Shown here: one piece after another, positions 14,159 to 22,584 of the stretch | Position numbering within the stretch: the first letter of the stretch is position 1 | Layout of the letters: every line of letters begins with the position of its first letter | DNA from: Phoenicibacter sp963588595 | Lineage (GTDB): Bacteria; Actinomycetota; Coriobacteriia; Coriobacteriales; Eggerthellaceae | Direction of reading: 5' to 3' | NCBI GenBank assembly: GCA_963588595.1 | Contig: CAVAIA010000007.1 | Span: 1 to 24,424 of the forward strand | DNA: 24,424 nt | Notes under the pieces: model-generated | The model's input: only the letters and a program-made list of their open reading frames with translations | Database searches by the model: none | What the model was told of the DNA's origin: nothing | Translations under genes and position numbers: made by a program

Positions 14159-15301
14159 ATGGAAAAATTAGGTAAATTTTTCAACGCAAAAAGCGGTCTT
14201 TTGATAGGCGGTCTTATTTGCGGTATTGGGTTTGCGCTTCTTGCTTATTTCGGAAACCCGCAAAACATGGCTTTTTGCGCTGCATGCTTCATTCGCGACA
14301 CAGCAGGCGCTTTGAAGCTACAAACAACTGAAACTGTTCAATACCTCCGCCCAGAAGTGGTGGGTGTTGTTGGCGGTTCATTCCTCATCGCAATTGCGAC
14401 AAAGGAGTTTAAATCCACAGCTGGCTCATCTCCAATGATCCGCTTCGTTCTTGGCTTCATCATGATGATTGGCGCTCTTATTTTCTTGGGTTGCCCACTT
14501 CGTATGATAATCAGAATGGCGGCAGGCGACTTAAACGCTTGGGTCGGTCTCATCGGATTTGTCCTTGGCATCGCAACAGGCACTTTCTTCATCAAGAAGG
14601 GCTATTCTCTTGGTCGCGAGCATGAGACAAAACCAGCTGCAGGCATGGTTCTTCCATTTGTGCTTCTACTTCTTCTTTGCATCAGCGTTTTTGCTGGGGT
14701 TTTTGCAGTTAGCCAATCTGGTCCTGGTTCAAAACATGCTCCTATGGCAACCGCTTTAATCATCGCTCTTATCGTTGGCGCAATCGCTCAAAAGAGCAGA
14801 ATTTGCTTCGCAGCAGGAACAAGAAATGCAATTTTAATGAGAGACTTCGATCTTTTGATTCCAATTGCAGGAATGTTTTTGATTATGCTCGTCTACAACA
14901 TTGCAACTGGCGGGTTCAAAGCATCTTTTGATGGTCAACCAATCGCTCACGCACAACACCTCTGGAACATCCTTGGCCTTTATGCTGTTGGCTTTGGAGC
15001 TGTTCTTGCGGGCGGATGCCCACTTCGCCAAATGGTTTTGGCTGGACAAGGCTCATGCGACGGAGCTATCACATTCCTAGGAATGCTAATCGGAGCTGCT
15101 TTTGCTCACAACTTCGGACTTGCTGGCGCTGCTGCTTCAGCTGCTACTGCTGAGAAGGCTGCAGTTGCTGGAGGTCCTTCGACTGCTGGCCAAATTGTTC
15201 TTATTTGCTGCATCGTTGTTCTTTTCATCATTGGATTTGTTAATCTTAAAAAACAGGAGCAAAAAGCTCCAGCAGCGACTGCTGAAAAAGCAACCGCTTA
15301 A
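14159..15301 (+). CDS. yedE: YeeE/YedE family transporter, selenium-linked (YedE)
   Basis: Integral membrane protein of 380 residues with about ten hydrophobic helices. Two internal repeats each carry a GCPLR motif (111-115 and 286-290) and a cysteine-containing segment (NMAFCAACFIRD at about 36-47; SRICFAAGTRN in the second half). These features match the YeeE/YedE fold, which transports thiosulfate or related small sulfur/selenium species. The immediate neighbours (TusA-like YedF, DUF3343 protein, EF2568-type desulfurase) place it in the selenium-metabolism subgroup, so it probably imports a selenium compound (inference). A strong AAGGAGG lies seven bases before the ATG. The tail is Ala/Lys rich. 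The preceding 162 bases (13997-14158) are AT-rich, with no recognised riboswitch or clear promoter. Confidence 0.9.
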   Translation: MEKLGKFFNAKSGLLIGGLICGIGFALLAYFGNPQNMAFCAACFIRDTAGALKLQTTETVQYLRPEVVGVVGGSFLIAIATKEFKSTAGSSPMIRFVLGFIMMIGALIFLGCPLRMIIRMAAGDLNAWVGLIGFVLGIATGTFFIKKGYSLGREHETKPAAGMVLPFVLLLLLCISVFAGVFAVSQSGPGSKHAPMATALIIALIVGAIAQKSRICFAAGTRNAILMRDFDLLIPIAGMFLIMLVYNIATGGFKASFDGQPIAHAQHLWNILGLYAVGFGAVLAGGCPLRQMVLAGQGSCDGAITFLGMLIGAAFAHNFGLAGAAASAATAEKAAVAGGPSTAGQIVLICCIVVLFIIGFVNLKKQEQKAPAATAEKATA

Positions 15302-15347
15302 AATAACTTTTTTATATGCACCTATTTAGAAAGGACAATTGATAAAA

Positions 15348-15557
15348 ATGGTAGAAGTTGACGCAAAAGGACTTGCATGCCCAGAGCCTGTTATGATGAC
15401 TTTGGCTGCTATTAAAGAGCATCCTGACGAGGAAATTAAGGTATATGTTTCAAGCGCAATTCCTCGCGATAACGTCGAGAGAATGGCGAAGAAACGCGGA
15501 AGAAATGTCAAAATCGAAGAAGACGGTTCAGACTTCGTTTTGACTTTGACCAAATAG
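15348..15557 (+). CDS. yedF: TusA-like sulfur/selenium carrier, YedF type (short form)
   Basis: Small protein (69 residues from the ATG) consisting of one TusA-like domain. The signature CPEPV, with Cys11 as the expected persulfide or perselenide carrier, follows VDAKGLA. Family YedF proteins of selenium clusters often have a second DsrE-like domain (about 200 residues total); that part is absent here and no frameshifted remnant is visible downstream. A TTG nine bases upstream (15339) is an alternative start but lies only three bases from AAAGGA, so the ATG at 15348 is preferred. It sits between yedE and the DUF3343 gene and likely passes Se or S between them (inference). Confidence 0.85.
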   Translation: MVEVDAKGLACPEPVMMTLAAIKEHPDEEIKVYVSSAIPRDNVERMAKKRGRNVKIEEDGSDFVLTLTK

Positions 15558-15610
15558 CTAGTCTAAAATAAATAAAAGATTAGATTAACAAGCATTTAGA
15601 AGCGAGGAAC

Positions 15611-15847
15611 ATGGCGAAAAAAGCATTATATGCTGTTGTTACTTTTCACACAACAACAGGAGCTATGCACATGGAAAGTGTTGCAAAGGCAAATGGTGCG
15701 AAAGGTCGACTTATCCCTGTTCCTCGCATCATTTCAGCGGGATGTGGTCTTTCATGGCGCGAGCCAATTGAGACTAAAGAAAAAATTCTTAAAATAATTG
15801 AAGAAAATGACATTGAGATCGATGAGATCTACGAACTTGAATTCTAA
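15611..15847 (+). CDS. DUF3343 family protein (putative Se/S carrier-like)
   Basis: Seventy-eight residues covering one DUF3343 domain. Diagnostic features are the N-terminal YAVVTFHTTTGAMHME and GRLIPVPRIISAGCGLSW, with a single conserved cysteine (Cys45). Family members recur in selenium-metabolism loci and are annotated as putative Se/S carriers; no activity is proven to my knowledge. GAGGAAC precedes the ATG. The spacer from the yedF stop is 53 bases with no convincing terminator, so the four-gene cluster is probably one transcript. Confidence 0.88.
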   Translation: MAKKALYAVVTFHTTTGAMHMESVAKANGAKGRLIPVPRIISAGCGLSWREPIETKEKILKIIEENDIEIDEIYELEF

Positions 15848-15880
15848 AATTCTAACTTCTTAAAAAACGGAGGTTTGATT

Positions 15881-17032
15881 ATGGAAGATGGATTAATTTA
15901 TTTTGATAATGCAGCCTCCACGATGATAAAACCTGATTGTGTCATCGAAGCAATTTGTGAATCGCTAACAAATTTTGGAGGACCTGGCAGAGGAGGACAT
16001 CCTGCTGCTATCGCTGCATCAATGGCGCTTTTTCACGCAAGATCAGCGATTTGTCAGCTTATAAACGCTGAAAGCGAGGACAGAGTTGCATTGACTTCCA
16101 ACGCAACTGAATCTCTAAACATTGCGATAGAAGGGTTAGTTAAACCAAACGATCATGCAATAACAACTGCAGCATCTCACAATTCAATTTTGCGTCCTTT
16201 ATATAGGAAAGAAAAGCAAGGGACAAAACTAACGATTGTGCCGATAAACAAACTCGGTCAGCTCGATTATGACGAACTCGAAAGAGCTTTCAAACCTGAA
16301 ACTAAGTGGGTTGTTGTGACTCATTCGTCTAACTTGACAGGAGATGTCTACGACATAAAGAAGTTAGCTGAGATCTCTCACGCCCATGGAGCGAAAATTA
16401 TTATCGACGCTGCCCAAACAGCAGGAGTTGTTGATATAGACATGCAAGAAATGGGCTTAGATGTTCTTTGCATGACAGGGCATAAATCTCTTTATGGACC
16501 TCAAGGAACGGGAGCTATCGCCGTCTCAAACGACGTGGATATTCCCTCCTTTAAAGTTGGAGGAAGTGGTGTTCACTCATATGATAAAACTCACCCTGAT
16601 TTCATGCCAGAAGCGCTAGAAGCAGGAACCGCAAACGCTCATGGTGCAGCAGGTCTTGCCGCAGGGGTCAACTATGTCTTAGAAAAAACTCCAAGGGCGA
16701 TTAAAGAGCACATCGATTCTTTGATCAAACAATTCGAAGATGGGATTCGCGACATTGACTCAATTAAGTTCTATGGAGCAACTGGCGAGCGGTGCGGAAT
16801 TAGTGCTATAAACATAGGTGACGCGGATTCATCAGAAGTCTCGGACATCTTAGCTTGTGACTATTCTATTTGCACGCGACCAGGAGCCCATTGCGCTCCT
16901 CTTATGCATGAAGCATTGGGGACAGTTGAGCAAGGGATCGTTCGCTTTGGGTTTTCTTCTTTTAACACACATGAAGAAGTTGACGTCGCAATCAGCGCAA
17001 TAAAAGAAATCGCTAAAAGTTACGAATCCTAA
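15881..17032 (+). CDS. Cysteine desulfurase-family aminotransferase of the EF2568 type (selenium-linked)
   Basis: PLP enzyme of 383 residues related to selenocysteine lyase/SufS-like class V aminotransferases. Visible features are YFDNAASTMIKP, GGPGRGGHPAA, SNATES, the PLP lysine in MTGHKSLYGPQGTG (about residue 202), and CTRPGAHCAPLMHEALG, whose HCAP cysteine (about 338) is the expected persulfide/selenide site. The RxGxHCAP signature is that of the EF2568-like subfamily, which co-occurs with SelD and selenium-dependent molybdenum hydroxylases. The start is the ATG at 15881, placed seven bases after GGAGG; the TTG at 15875 is too close. It probably delivers selenium within the yedE-yedF-DUF3343 cluster (inference). 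It converges with the ABC transporter, with only eight bases between stops. Confidence 0.88.
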   Translation: MEDGLIYFDNAASTMIKPDCVIEAICESLTNFGGPGRGGHPAAIAASMALFHARSAICQLINAESEDRVALTSNATESLNIAIEGLVKPNDHAITTAASHNSILRPLYRKEKQGTKLTIVPINKLGQLDYDELERAFKPETKWVVVTHSSNLTGDVYDIKKLAEISHAHGAKIIIDAAQTAGVVDIDMQEMGLDVLCMTGHKSLYGPQGTGAIAVSNDVDIPSFKVGGSGVHSYDKTHPDFMPEALEAGTANAHGAAGLAAGVNYVLEKTPRAIKEHIDSLIKQFEDGIRDIDSIKFYGATGERCGISAINIGDADSSEVSDILACDYSICTRPGAHCAPLMHEALGTVEQGIVRFGFSSFNTHEEVDVAISAIKEIAKSYES

Positions 17033-17040
17033 ATAAAATC

Positions 17041-20000
17041 CTATTCTGACCTAAGAGCAATCACAGGGTCTTTCTTAGACGCCGATCCTGCAGGAATCAA
17101 TCCTGCTATAAATGACAAGAAAACACTTATGCAAATCAATATGATTGCTGCCGAAAATGGCAATTTCGCTAGGTCAGGAACGTCCGTTATGGCTTTTATT
17201 ATCGTTGAGGCAGGAATGCATAGAAGAGCGGTTACAACAACACCCATAAGGCCAGATATAAACCCTATTATCACAGTCTCAGCGTTAAAGACTTGCGAGA
17301 TATTTTTCCTGCTAGCTCCTATCGACCTTAAAATTCCAATCTCTTTTGTTCGCTCGAGGACTGAAACATAAGTGATAATTCCAATCATTATTGAGCTAAC
17401 AATCAAAGAAATTGAAACGAAGGCGATTAACAAATAACTGATGACGTTAATTATTGTTCTAACGCCACTCATCATGGTTCCTATAACATCCGAGTAGGTT
17501 ATCTTCTTATCGTCCTTGCCTTCCTCTTCCATTTTTTTAGTGTAAGCGTCAAGCTTGTCCTTTATTTCTTGCTTCGAATCAAAGTCCTTTGCATAAATTT
17601 CGATCGAGGAAGGAGAAGAAAGATCCATATATCCTAACTTCGTTAAATTTGACTCACAAGTCGAAGTTCCACCATTGCTTATCATTGCCATAACTGTGGC
17701 TTGAAGCTCCTCTTGATCCATGTTGATTTTAAAAGCATTTGAGAAAGCGTCTTTGTCTATAGAAATCGCATTAGATAAGCTATTTGCAAGTTGAATTTGG
17801 ATTTGAGAAAGAGATCTTTCTAGCGAACTTGAAATTTTCGTCGAGATTGCGACCATCGCCTTTTGCATGTAGTTGGACATATAATTTTGTATCGCGACCG
17901 CAAGTTTGTCGTTATAACCACCATCTATCACTCCAGGCATCAAATTTTGCATAACCGCCTTCGCATCGTCGGATGCAAGATAGGCCTCGATGCTTTCATA
18001 TTGCCCCGCTTTAGATACGTAGTCGTTAATTAGACCTGCTATTAAAGTGGTAACACCCTGCTCACTTACAGGAGAGCCGAGTTTAGAGAGCTCTTGCGAC
18101 AATGCGCTTGCATCAATTGCAGGCAATGCACTTCCTAAGTCTTCGCCGTCAAAACTCGTGTTAATTGATTCAAGGTTTAAATTTAGCGAAGATGGGTCGA
18201 ACTTAAACGCTGCCGAAATCGCATCCTCATCAATTGTTATCAGGTTTTGCATATCCATACTAGAACTTGATTCGTCATCAAAGTTGCTCCCGCTAAAAAC
18301 ATCTATATTTGGATTAGCTATTTGATCCTTTACGATGTCAGTGCGTGAAGCTTTTTCAATCGTGTCGGTAACAAGTTCAGGAGAATAATAAATACACCCT
18401 GCTGTCAAAATTTCTGCCCTCGCCCCCTCTTTTTTTGAGACAATTCCAGTAATTTTGACTGTCTCGCTCTTGTTCTCAATTAAATCGTTCATATAGGCTT
18501 CATCTTCAGACTTATCAACCCAAACGTTATAAGTTTCATCCTTTTGATAAGTGTCAGCATTCACGATGCACTTCATCTCTATATCGAGGAAATCTTTATA
18601 AGTGTAAGAGTTTTCATCATCGGGAACATCGATCTCTTGCTCGTCGGTCACTGCCTTAACGATTTCCTTCAACTCTGAATAGTTTCTTAATCCAAGTTGG
18701 TAGAGCGTGTAGTCGAGCACTTTTCCATTCTCAGAAACGCATAATATACATTCATTTTTATTCTCAGGCCATTTCCCATATTTGAGCTCATAGGAATCCT
18801 CAAGCAGTGACTTATCTTCCATCTCGTTAAACACATTTGTCGACATCATTGAACTCAAAGTGGAATTTTCAACTGCACTCGAGCCCATTCCTAAGGACGA
18901 AAATGAATTGTCGGGGTTAACTTTTCTATATTTTGTGTCAGTCTTGCCTTTTAAGTAAATTTGAGGAGTTACGTTATATTGATAATTTATATAACTTGCG
19001 CTATCTCTCAAGGTTGACCCGTCATCGCTTTCAATCCACTCCTTTAGCGATTTCAAATCGTTGTTCGTCATCTTTTTAAGCATGTTATTTATAATAGGTT
19101 GCTGACCAACGGGCGTGTTTTCAACATCACTATCTTCTTGAAGAGCTGAAACAGTTGAATTGTTATTCGAGTTCGAATCGTCCGCTGTTGTTATCGCCGA
19201 AGATAAGTCAAAGCCACTTTTATTGACTTGAACAGGGTAAGAAGTTAAAGTGTCTTCCTCAACGTCTTTTATATATTCGTTAGTCCCATTAGACAAAGCG
19301 AGGATCGCAGCAATCCCAATGATCCCGATGCTTCCAGCAAATGCAGTTATGATCGTCCTTCCCTTTTTGCTCATCAAATTGTTGAAGCTAAGGGACAGAG
19401 CTGTCAAAAAATTCATAGAAGCGCGTCGGATCTTCTTTTTTGAAGAAGTCATTAAATCGCTGTCGCTTGGTGAAAATTCACTCGTGTCGCCTGCAATTTT
19501 TCCATCTTTTAAGTTAACGATTCTCGTTGCATATTTTTCTGCAAGTTCTGGGTTGTGCGTCACCATGATGACTAGACGCTCGTTCGCGATCTCTTTTAGA
19601 AGATCCATAACTTCGATACTCGTTTGAGAATCAAGCGCGCCCGTTGGCTCATCTGCCAAAAGAATTTCTGGATCGTTAATCAAAGCGCGAGCAATTGCAA
19701 CCCTTTGCATTTGACCGCCAGAAAGTTGAGAAGGCTTTTTGTTGATGTGCTCCTTTAAACCAACTCTCTCTAAAACTTCCCTCGCGCGCCTCTCTCTTTC
19801 GCTTTTACCTATTCCAGAAAGAGTGAGAGCTAACTCAACATTTTTTAAAACACTTTGGTGAGATATTAGGTTATAAGATTGGAAAACAAAACCTATTCGA
19901 TTGTTTCTAAATGTGTCCCAATCGCTCGACTTATATTGCTTAGTTGAAATTCCATCGATGATAAGGTCACCACTATCATAGTGATCCAAACCACCTATTA

Positions 20001-20148
20001 TATTTAAAAGAGTTGTCTTTCCAGATCCACTTGGACCAAGAATTGCTGCAAACTCATTATCCCTAAAGGATATAGTTACATTATCAAGGGCAATTTGATT
20101 AAAATTTTGAGTCCTATATGACTTGCAAATGTTTTTTATTTGTAGCAA
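17041..20148 (-). CDS. Fused ABC transporter ATPase-permease, FtsX/MacB type
   Basis: Single 1035-residue half-transporter. The ATPase domain (1-225) has Walker A GPSGSGKTT (38-46), signature LSGGQ (142-146) and Walker B ILLADEPTG (162-170), and is closest to LolD/MacB-type ATPases. A first membrane helix (about 265-286) is followed by a roughly 600-residue extracytoplasmic region, rich in Asp/Ser, with coiled segments. Three C-terminal helices (about 905-1022) form an FtsX-like permease core (ERTKEIGILRSIGASRKNI). The periplasmic-type domain is much longer than in MacB, so the substrate (peptide, lipoprotein or cell-wall related) is unknown. The start is TTG at 20146-20148 with AAAGGG about ten bases upstream. 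It lies just after the ftsZ terminator, with no clear promoter of its own. Confidence 0.9.
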   Translation of the reverse strand: MLQIKNICKSYRTQNFNQIALDNVTISFRDNEFAAILGPSGSGKTTLLNIIGGLDHYDSGDLIIDGISTKQYKSSDWDTFRNNRIGFVFQSYNLISHQSVLKNVELALTLSGIGKSERERRAREVLERVGLKEHINKKPSQLSGGQMQRVAIARALINDPEILLADEPTGALDSQTSIEVMDLLKEIANERLVIMVTHNPELAEKYATRIVNLKDGKIAGDTSEFSPSDSDLMTSSKKKIRRASMNFLTALSLSFNNLMSKKGRTIITAFAGSIGIIGIAAILALSNGTNEYIKDVEEDTLTSYPVQVNKSGFDLSSAITTADDSNSNNNSTVSALQEDSDVENTPVGQQPIINNMLKKMTNNDLKSLKEWIESDDGSTLRDSASYINYQYNVTPQIYLKGKTDTKYRKVNPDNSFSSLGMGSSAVENSTLSSMMSTNVFNEMEDKSLLEDSYELKYGKWPENKNECILCVSENGKVLDYTLYQLGLRNYSELKEIVKAVTDEQEIDVPDDENSYTYKDFLDIEMKCIVNADTYQKDETYNVWVDKSEDEAYMNDLIENKSETVKITGIVSKKEGARAEILTAGCIYYSPELVTDTIEKASRTDIVKDQIANPNIDVFSGSNFDDESSSSMDMQNLITIDEDAISAAFKFDPSSLNLNLESINTSFDGEDLGSALPAIDASALSQELSKLGSPVSEQGVTTLIAGLINDYVSKAGQYESIEAYLASDDAKAVMQNLMPGVIDGGYNDKLAVAIQNYMSNYMQKAMVAISTKISSSLERSLSQIQIQLANSLSNAISIDKDAFSNAFKINMDQEELQATVMAMISNGGTSTCESNLTKLGYMDLSSPSSIEIYAKDFDSKQEIKDKLDAYTKKMEEEGKDDKKITYSDVIGTMMSGVRTIINVISYLLIAFVSISLIVSSIMIGIITYVSVLERTKEIGILRSIGASRKNISQVFNAETVIIGFISGLMGVVVTALLCIPASTIIKAITDVPDLAKLPFSAAIILICISVFLSFIAGLIPAGSASKKDPVIALRSE

Positions 20149-20186
20149 ATTTTTAAAGCCCTTTCGTTAGCGCGCATTAAAAACAA

Positions 20187-20222
20187 AAAACCATCTTATG
20201 CTTTTTAACACAAGATGGTTTT
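20187..20222 (-). terminator. Intrinsic terminator of ftsZ
   Basis: On the minus strand AAAACCATCTTGTG pairs with CATAAGATGGTTTT (14-bp stem with one mismatch, 8-base loop), followed by TTTTTTGTTTTT-type sequence. It lies 22 bases beyond the ftsZ stop and 38 bases before the ABC transporter start. Confidence 0.9.
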
Positions 20223-20243
20223 TCAAAAAAATCAACTTAATAT

Positions 20244-21419
20244 CTAGCTTCTTCTCCTCAAGAACTCAGGAATATAATCGTCTGAGGCTGAAGAAATTGT
20301 TGTTCTTTGTGGGGCAGAAGTCGAAATAGGTCTTGAAGAGCCACCTAAAGATTCGCTTGCAGGAGCAATTGAGGATTTCGGTCTTTGAGAGTCGGTTGAT
20401 TGGAACAAACTGCTAGTTGATGCGTTCAAGGAAGAATTTGATCCGAAGTTAGCTGTTTGTTGACGTGGTGCATTTTTAAAACCAGTTGCAATAACAGTCA
20501 CTCTAACTTGATTTCCAAGCTCTGGATCAACAATTTGCCCATAAATTATGTTCGCATTTTCTTCAGCGCACGCCTCAATCGTTCTTGCGGCATCAGCGAC
20601 TTCTGCAAGGGTCAAATCAGTTCCGCCAGCGATACTGAAAAGAACGCGGGTTGCACCTTGAATGTTTGTCTCTAGCAAGCTTGAATTCGTTGCCGCTTGA
20701 GCTGCGTCAAGTGCTCGATTTTCGCCTTCGGCAACTCCGATTCCCATCATCGCCGTTCCAGCGTCCTTCATAACGGTTCTTATGTCAGCAAAGTCAAGGT
20801 TGATAAGACCTGGAATCGTTATAAGATCTGTGACACCTTGAATTCCTTGTCTTAGAGTGTCGTCAGCGAGTTTAAACGCATCGAGCATTGAGGTCTTCTT
20901 ATCAACAATCTCGAGAAGTCTGTCGTTCGGAATGACGATCAAAGTGTCAACTCTGCTTGACAAAAGCTCAACGCCTTGGTCAGCTTGATTTCTTCTTAGC
21001 CTTCCCTCAAATTGGAATGGCTTGGTAACAATTCCGACAGTCAAAGCGCCTATCTCGTCTCTTGCGATCTCAGCGACAATTGGAGCAGCACCTGTTCCCG
21101 TTCCGCCACCCTCACCGCAAGTGACAAACACCATATCTGCTTCAGCCAACACTTCGCGAAGCTCATCCCTGTTCTCTTCGGCTGCTTGACACCCTATCTC
21201 AGGGTTAGCTCCAGCGCCCAAACCGCGAGTTAGCTCCTCTCCTATGTGGACAGTTTTGTCAGCGTCGCTCATCATAAGCGCTTGGTTATCAGTGTTTACT
21301 GCTATGAATTCAACACCTTGCACTCCAGCTTCGACCATTCTATTAACTGCATTCGTTCCGCCGCCACCAACTCCGACGACCTTTATTTGTGCTGAATGAT
21401 CTCCTCTTGTGTTAGCCAT
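20244..21419 (-). CDS. ftsZ: Cell division protein FtsZ
   Basis: Tubulin-like GTPase that polymerises into the division ring. GGGGTNAVN (18-26) and the tubulin signature GEGGGTGTGAAP (102-113) are intact. The T7 catalytic loop region (LINLDFADIRTVM) is present. A serine/threonine-rich linker of about 60 residues leads to the C-terminal tail DDYIPEFLRRR, the site that binds FtsA/SepF-type anchors. The length of 391 residues is typical. A strong GGAGGAG precedes the ATG. The gene is not flanked by ftsQ, murC or sepF; it is divergent from a queT-like gene and followed by a terminator, so it is monocistronic here. Confidence 0.98.
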   Translation of the reverse strand: MANTRGDHSAQIKVVGVGGGGTNAVNRMVEAGVQGVEFIAVNTDNQALMMSDADKTVHIGEELTRGLGAGANPEIGCQAAEENRDELREVLAEADMVFVTCGEGGGTGTGAAPIVAEIARDEIGALTVGIVTKPFQFEGRLRRNQADQGVELLSSRVDTLIVIPNDRLLEIVDKKTSMLDAFKLADDTLRQGIQGVTDLITIPGLINLDFADIRTVMKDAGTAMMGIGVAEGENRALDAAQAATNSSLLETNIQGATRVLFSIAGGTDLTLAEVADAARTIEACAEENANIIYGQIVDPELGNQVRVTVIATGFKNAPRQQTANFGSNSSLNASTSSLFQSTDSQRPKSSIAPASESLGGSSRPISTSAPQRTTISSASDDYIPEFLRRRS

Positions 21420-21461
21420 TTCTCCTCCGAATTTCTAAAAGTAAGCTAATTACCGCATATC

Positions 21462-21467
21462 ATTATA
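21462..21467 (-). promoter_or_regulatory. Candidate -10 of ftsZ
   Basis: On the minus strand TATAAT occurs 42 bases upstream of the ftsZ ATG. The -35 region is a T/A run without a good consensus match. Confidence 0.45.
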
Positions 21468-21552
21468 AACTTTTTTTAATGTAAATAAAAAAACAAGTCA
21501 TTATTAGATTTATAAAAAGGTGTTAGGGGCTGTCCTTGGTAGAATAATAAAA

Positions 21553-22104
21553 GTGAAAAACGCATCATACATAGCTCAAGCAGGGATGATAGCAGCCATT
21601 TATGCGGCGGCAACTTTGGCATGCAACTTAATATTTCCAATAATTTCATGGGGACCAATTCAACTTAGGATTTCAGAGGCAATATGCGTTGTTGCAGCGA
21701 TTTTTCCTTCATCAATCCCAGGGTTAACAATAGGGTGCGTTATAGCAAACTTAATCAACATTTTTATATCTGGAACAGGCGCCCTTGGAATTCTCGACGT
21801 TGTTTTCGGCAGCCTTGCAACACTTCTTGGAGCAACGCTTTGCTGGAAATTTAGAAGCAAACCGATCCTTGCAATATCAATGTTTGTTTTATCAAATGCG
21901 CTAATAGTTCCCGCTTATTTGCCAATAATAAGCCAATGGACAGGCTTTTACACGATCCCATTTACAACCATCTCGCTCGATGGGCTCTACATTTGGATGT
22001 ATCTCTTTGGGATTGTGACTGTTGGCGTTGGAGAAGCAATAACAATCTTTGTTTTAGGAGTTCCCCTCTTAAAAACTATTAAATCCCACTTAGAAAAAAC
22101 TTAA
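21553..22104 (+). CDS. queT: QueT-like queuosine-precursor transporter (ECF S component)
   Basis: Membrane protein of about 183 residues with five to six hydrophobic helices. The start IAQAGMIAAIYAA and the segment WGPIQLRISEAICVVAAIFPSSIPGLTIGCVIAN are the hallmark of the QueT/DUF988 family, substrate-binding subunits of energy-coupling factor transporters for queuine or preQ0/preQ1. The ECF ATPases and T component are not in this window. GTG codons at 21520 and 21553 are both possible starts. The latter gives MKNASYIAQAG, which fits the family, and TATAAA at 21511 would not leave room for a leader before 21520. No preQ1 riboswitch is recognisable upstream. Its stop is one base from that of iscU, in convergent orientation. 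Confidence 0.85.
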   Translation: MKNASYIAQAGMIAAIYAAATLACNLIFPIISWGPIQLRISEAICVVAAIFPSSIPGLTIGCVIANLINIFISGTGALGILDVVFGSLATLLGATLCWKFRSKPILAISMFVLSNALIVPAYLPIISQWTGFYTIPFTTISLDGLYIWMYLFGIVTVGVGEAITIFVLGVPLLKTIKSHLEKT

Positions 22105-22105
22105 G

Positions 22106-22573
22106 TTATAGCTCGTCCTCGCTGTCAACAATCTCGACATGTTGCTCCTTTTCAGAGATGTCGCTAACAGGCTTTTCCAGCCCTTCGATTTTAATTCCCT
22201 TTTTCTCAGCGTAGTCCCAAAGAGCCGCATGAATCCCCTCTTCGGCCAAAAGCGAGCAATGCACCTTAACAGGAGGCAGACCGTCTAGCGCCTCCATAAC
22301 GGCTTTATTTGTTACTTTTAGTGCCTCTTCGATTGTTTTACCTTTAATTAAAGTTGTCGCCATGCTGCTCGTCGCAATCGCAGCGCCGCAGCCAAACGTC
22401 TTAAATTTAGCATCACGAATGACACCATCATCATCAATATCTAGGTAGATCCTCATAATGTCTCCGCAAACAGCATTTCCAACAGTTCCGCACGCGCTAC
22501 AATTAACGATCTCACCAACATTCCTTGGGTTGGTGAAATGATCCATCACCTTTTCTGAATAATCCATTGCCAT
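22106..22573 (-). CDS. iscU: Fe-S cluster scaffold protein IscU/NifU N-terminal type
   Basis: Scaffold on which [2Fe-2S]/[4Fe-4S] clusters are assembled with sulfur from IscS. In 155 residues it carries the three ligand cysteines in standard spacing: Cys36 with Asp38 in NAVCGD, Cys62 in FGCGAAIA and Cys106 in KVHCSLLAEEG. Between them the molecule follows the NifU-like form found with NifS in anaerobes, with an acidic C-terminal tail. The GTG at 22580-22582 is rejected because AGAGG lies eight bases before the ATG at 22571-22573, giving the standard MAMDYSEKVMDHFTNPRN start. That ribosome site overlaps the iscS stop, so the two genes are translationally linked. Confidence 0.95.
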   Translation of the reverse strand: MAMDYSEKVMDHFTNPRNVGEIVNCSACGTVGNAVCGDIMRIYLDIDDDGVIRDAKFKTFGCGAAIATSSMATTLIKGKTIEEALKVTNKAVMEALDGLPPVKVHCSLLAEEGIHAALWDYAEKKGIKIEGLEKPVSDISEKEQHVEIVDSEDEL

Positions 22574-22584
22574 AGTTATCACCT

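Noticed and set aside
14159..17032. Selenoprotein with in-frame UGA
   Set aside because: All four selenium-cluster proteins are complete without a UGA, and I saw no frame in the window continuing past a TGA with family homology.
19250..19627. 125-residue plus-strand reading frame
   Set aside because: It is antisense to the ABC ATPase/first membrane helix region of the transporter, and its composition follows that gene's codon pattern.
21420..21552. preQ1 riboswitch upstream of the queT-like gene
   Set aside because: No stem with the typical CTA-containing loop and A-rich CTAAGG-like tail is recognisable.
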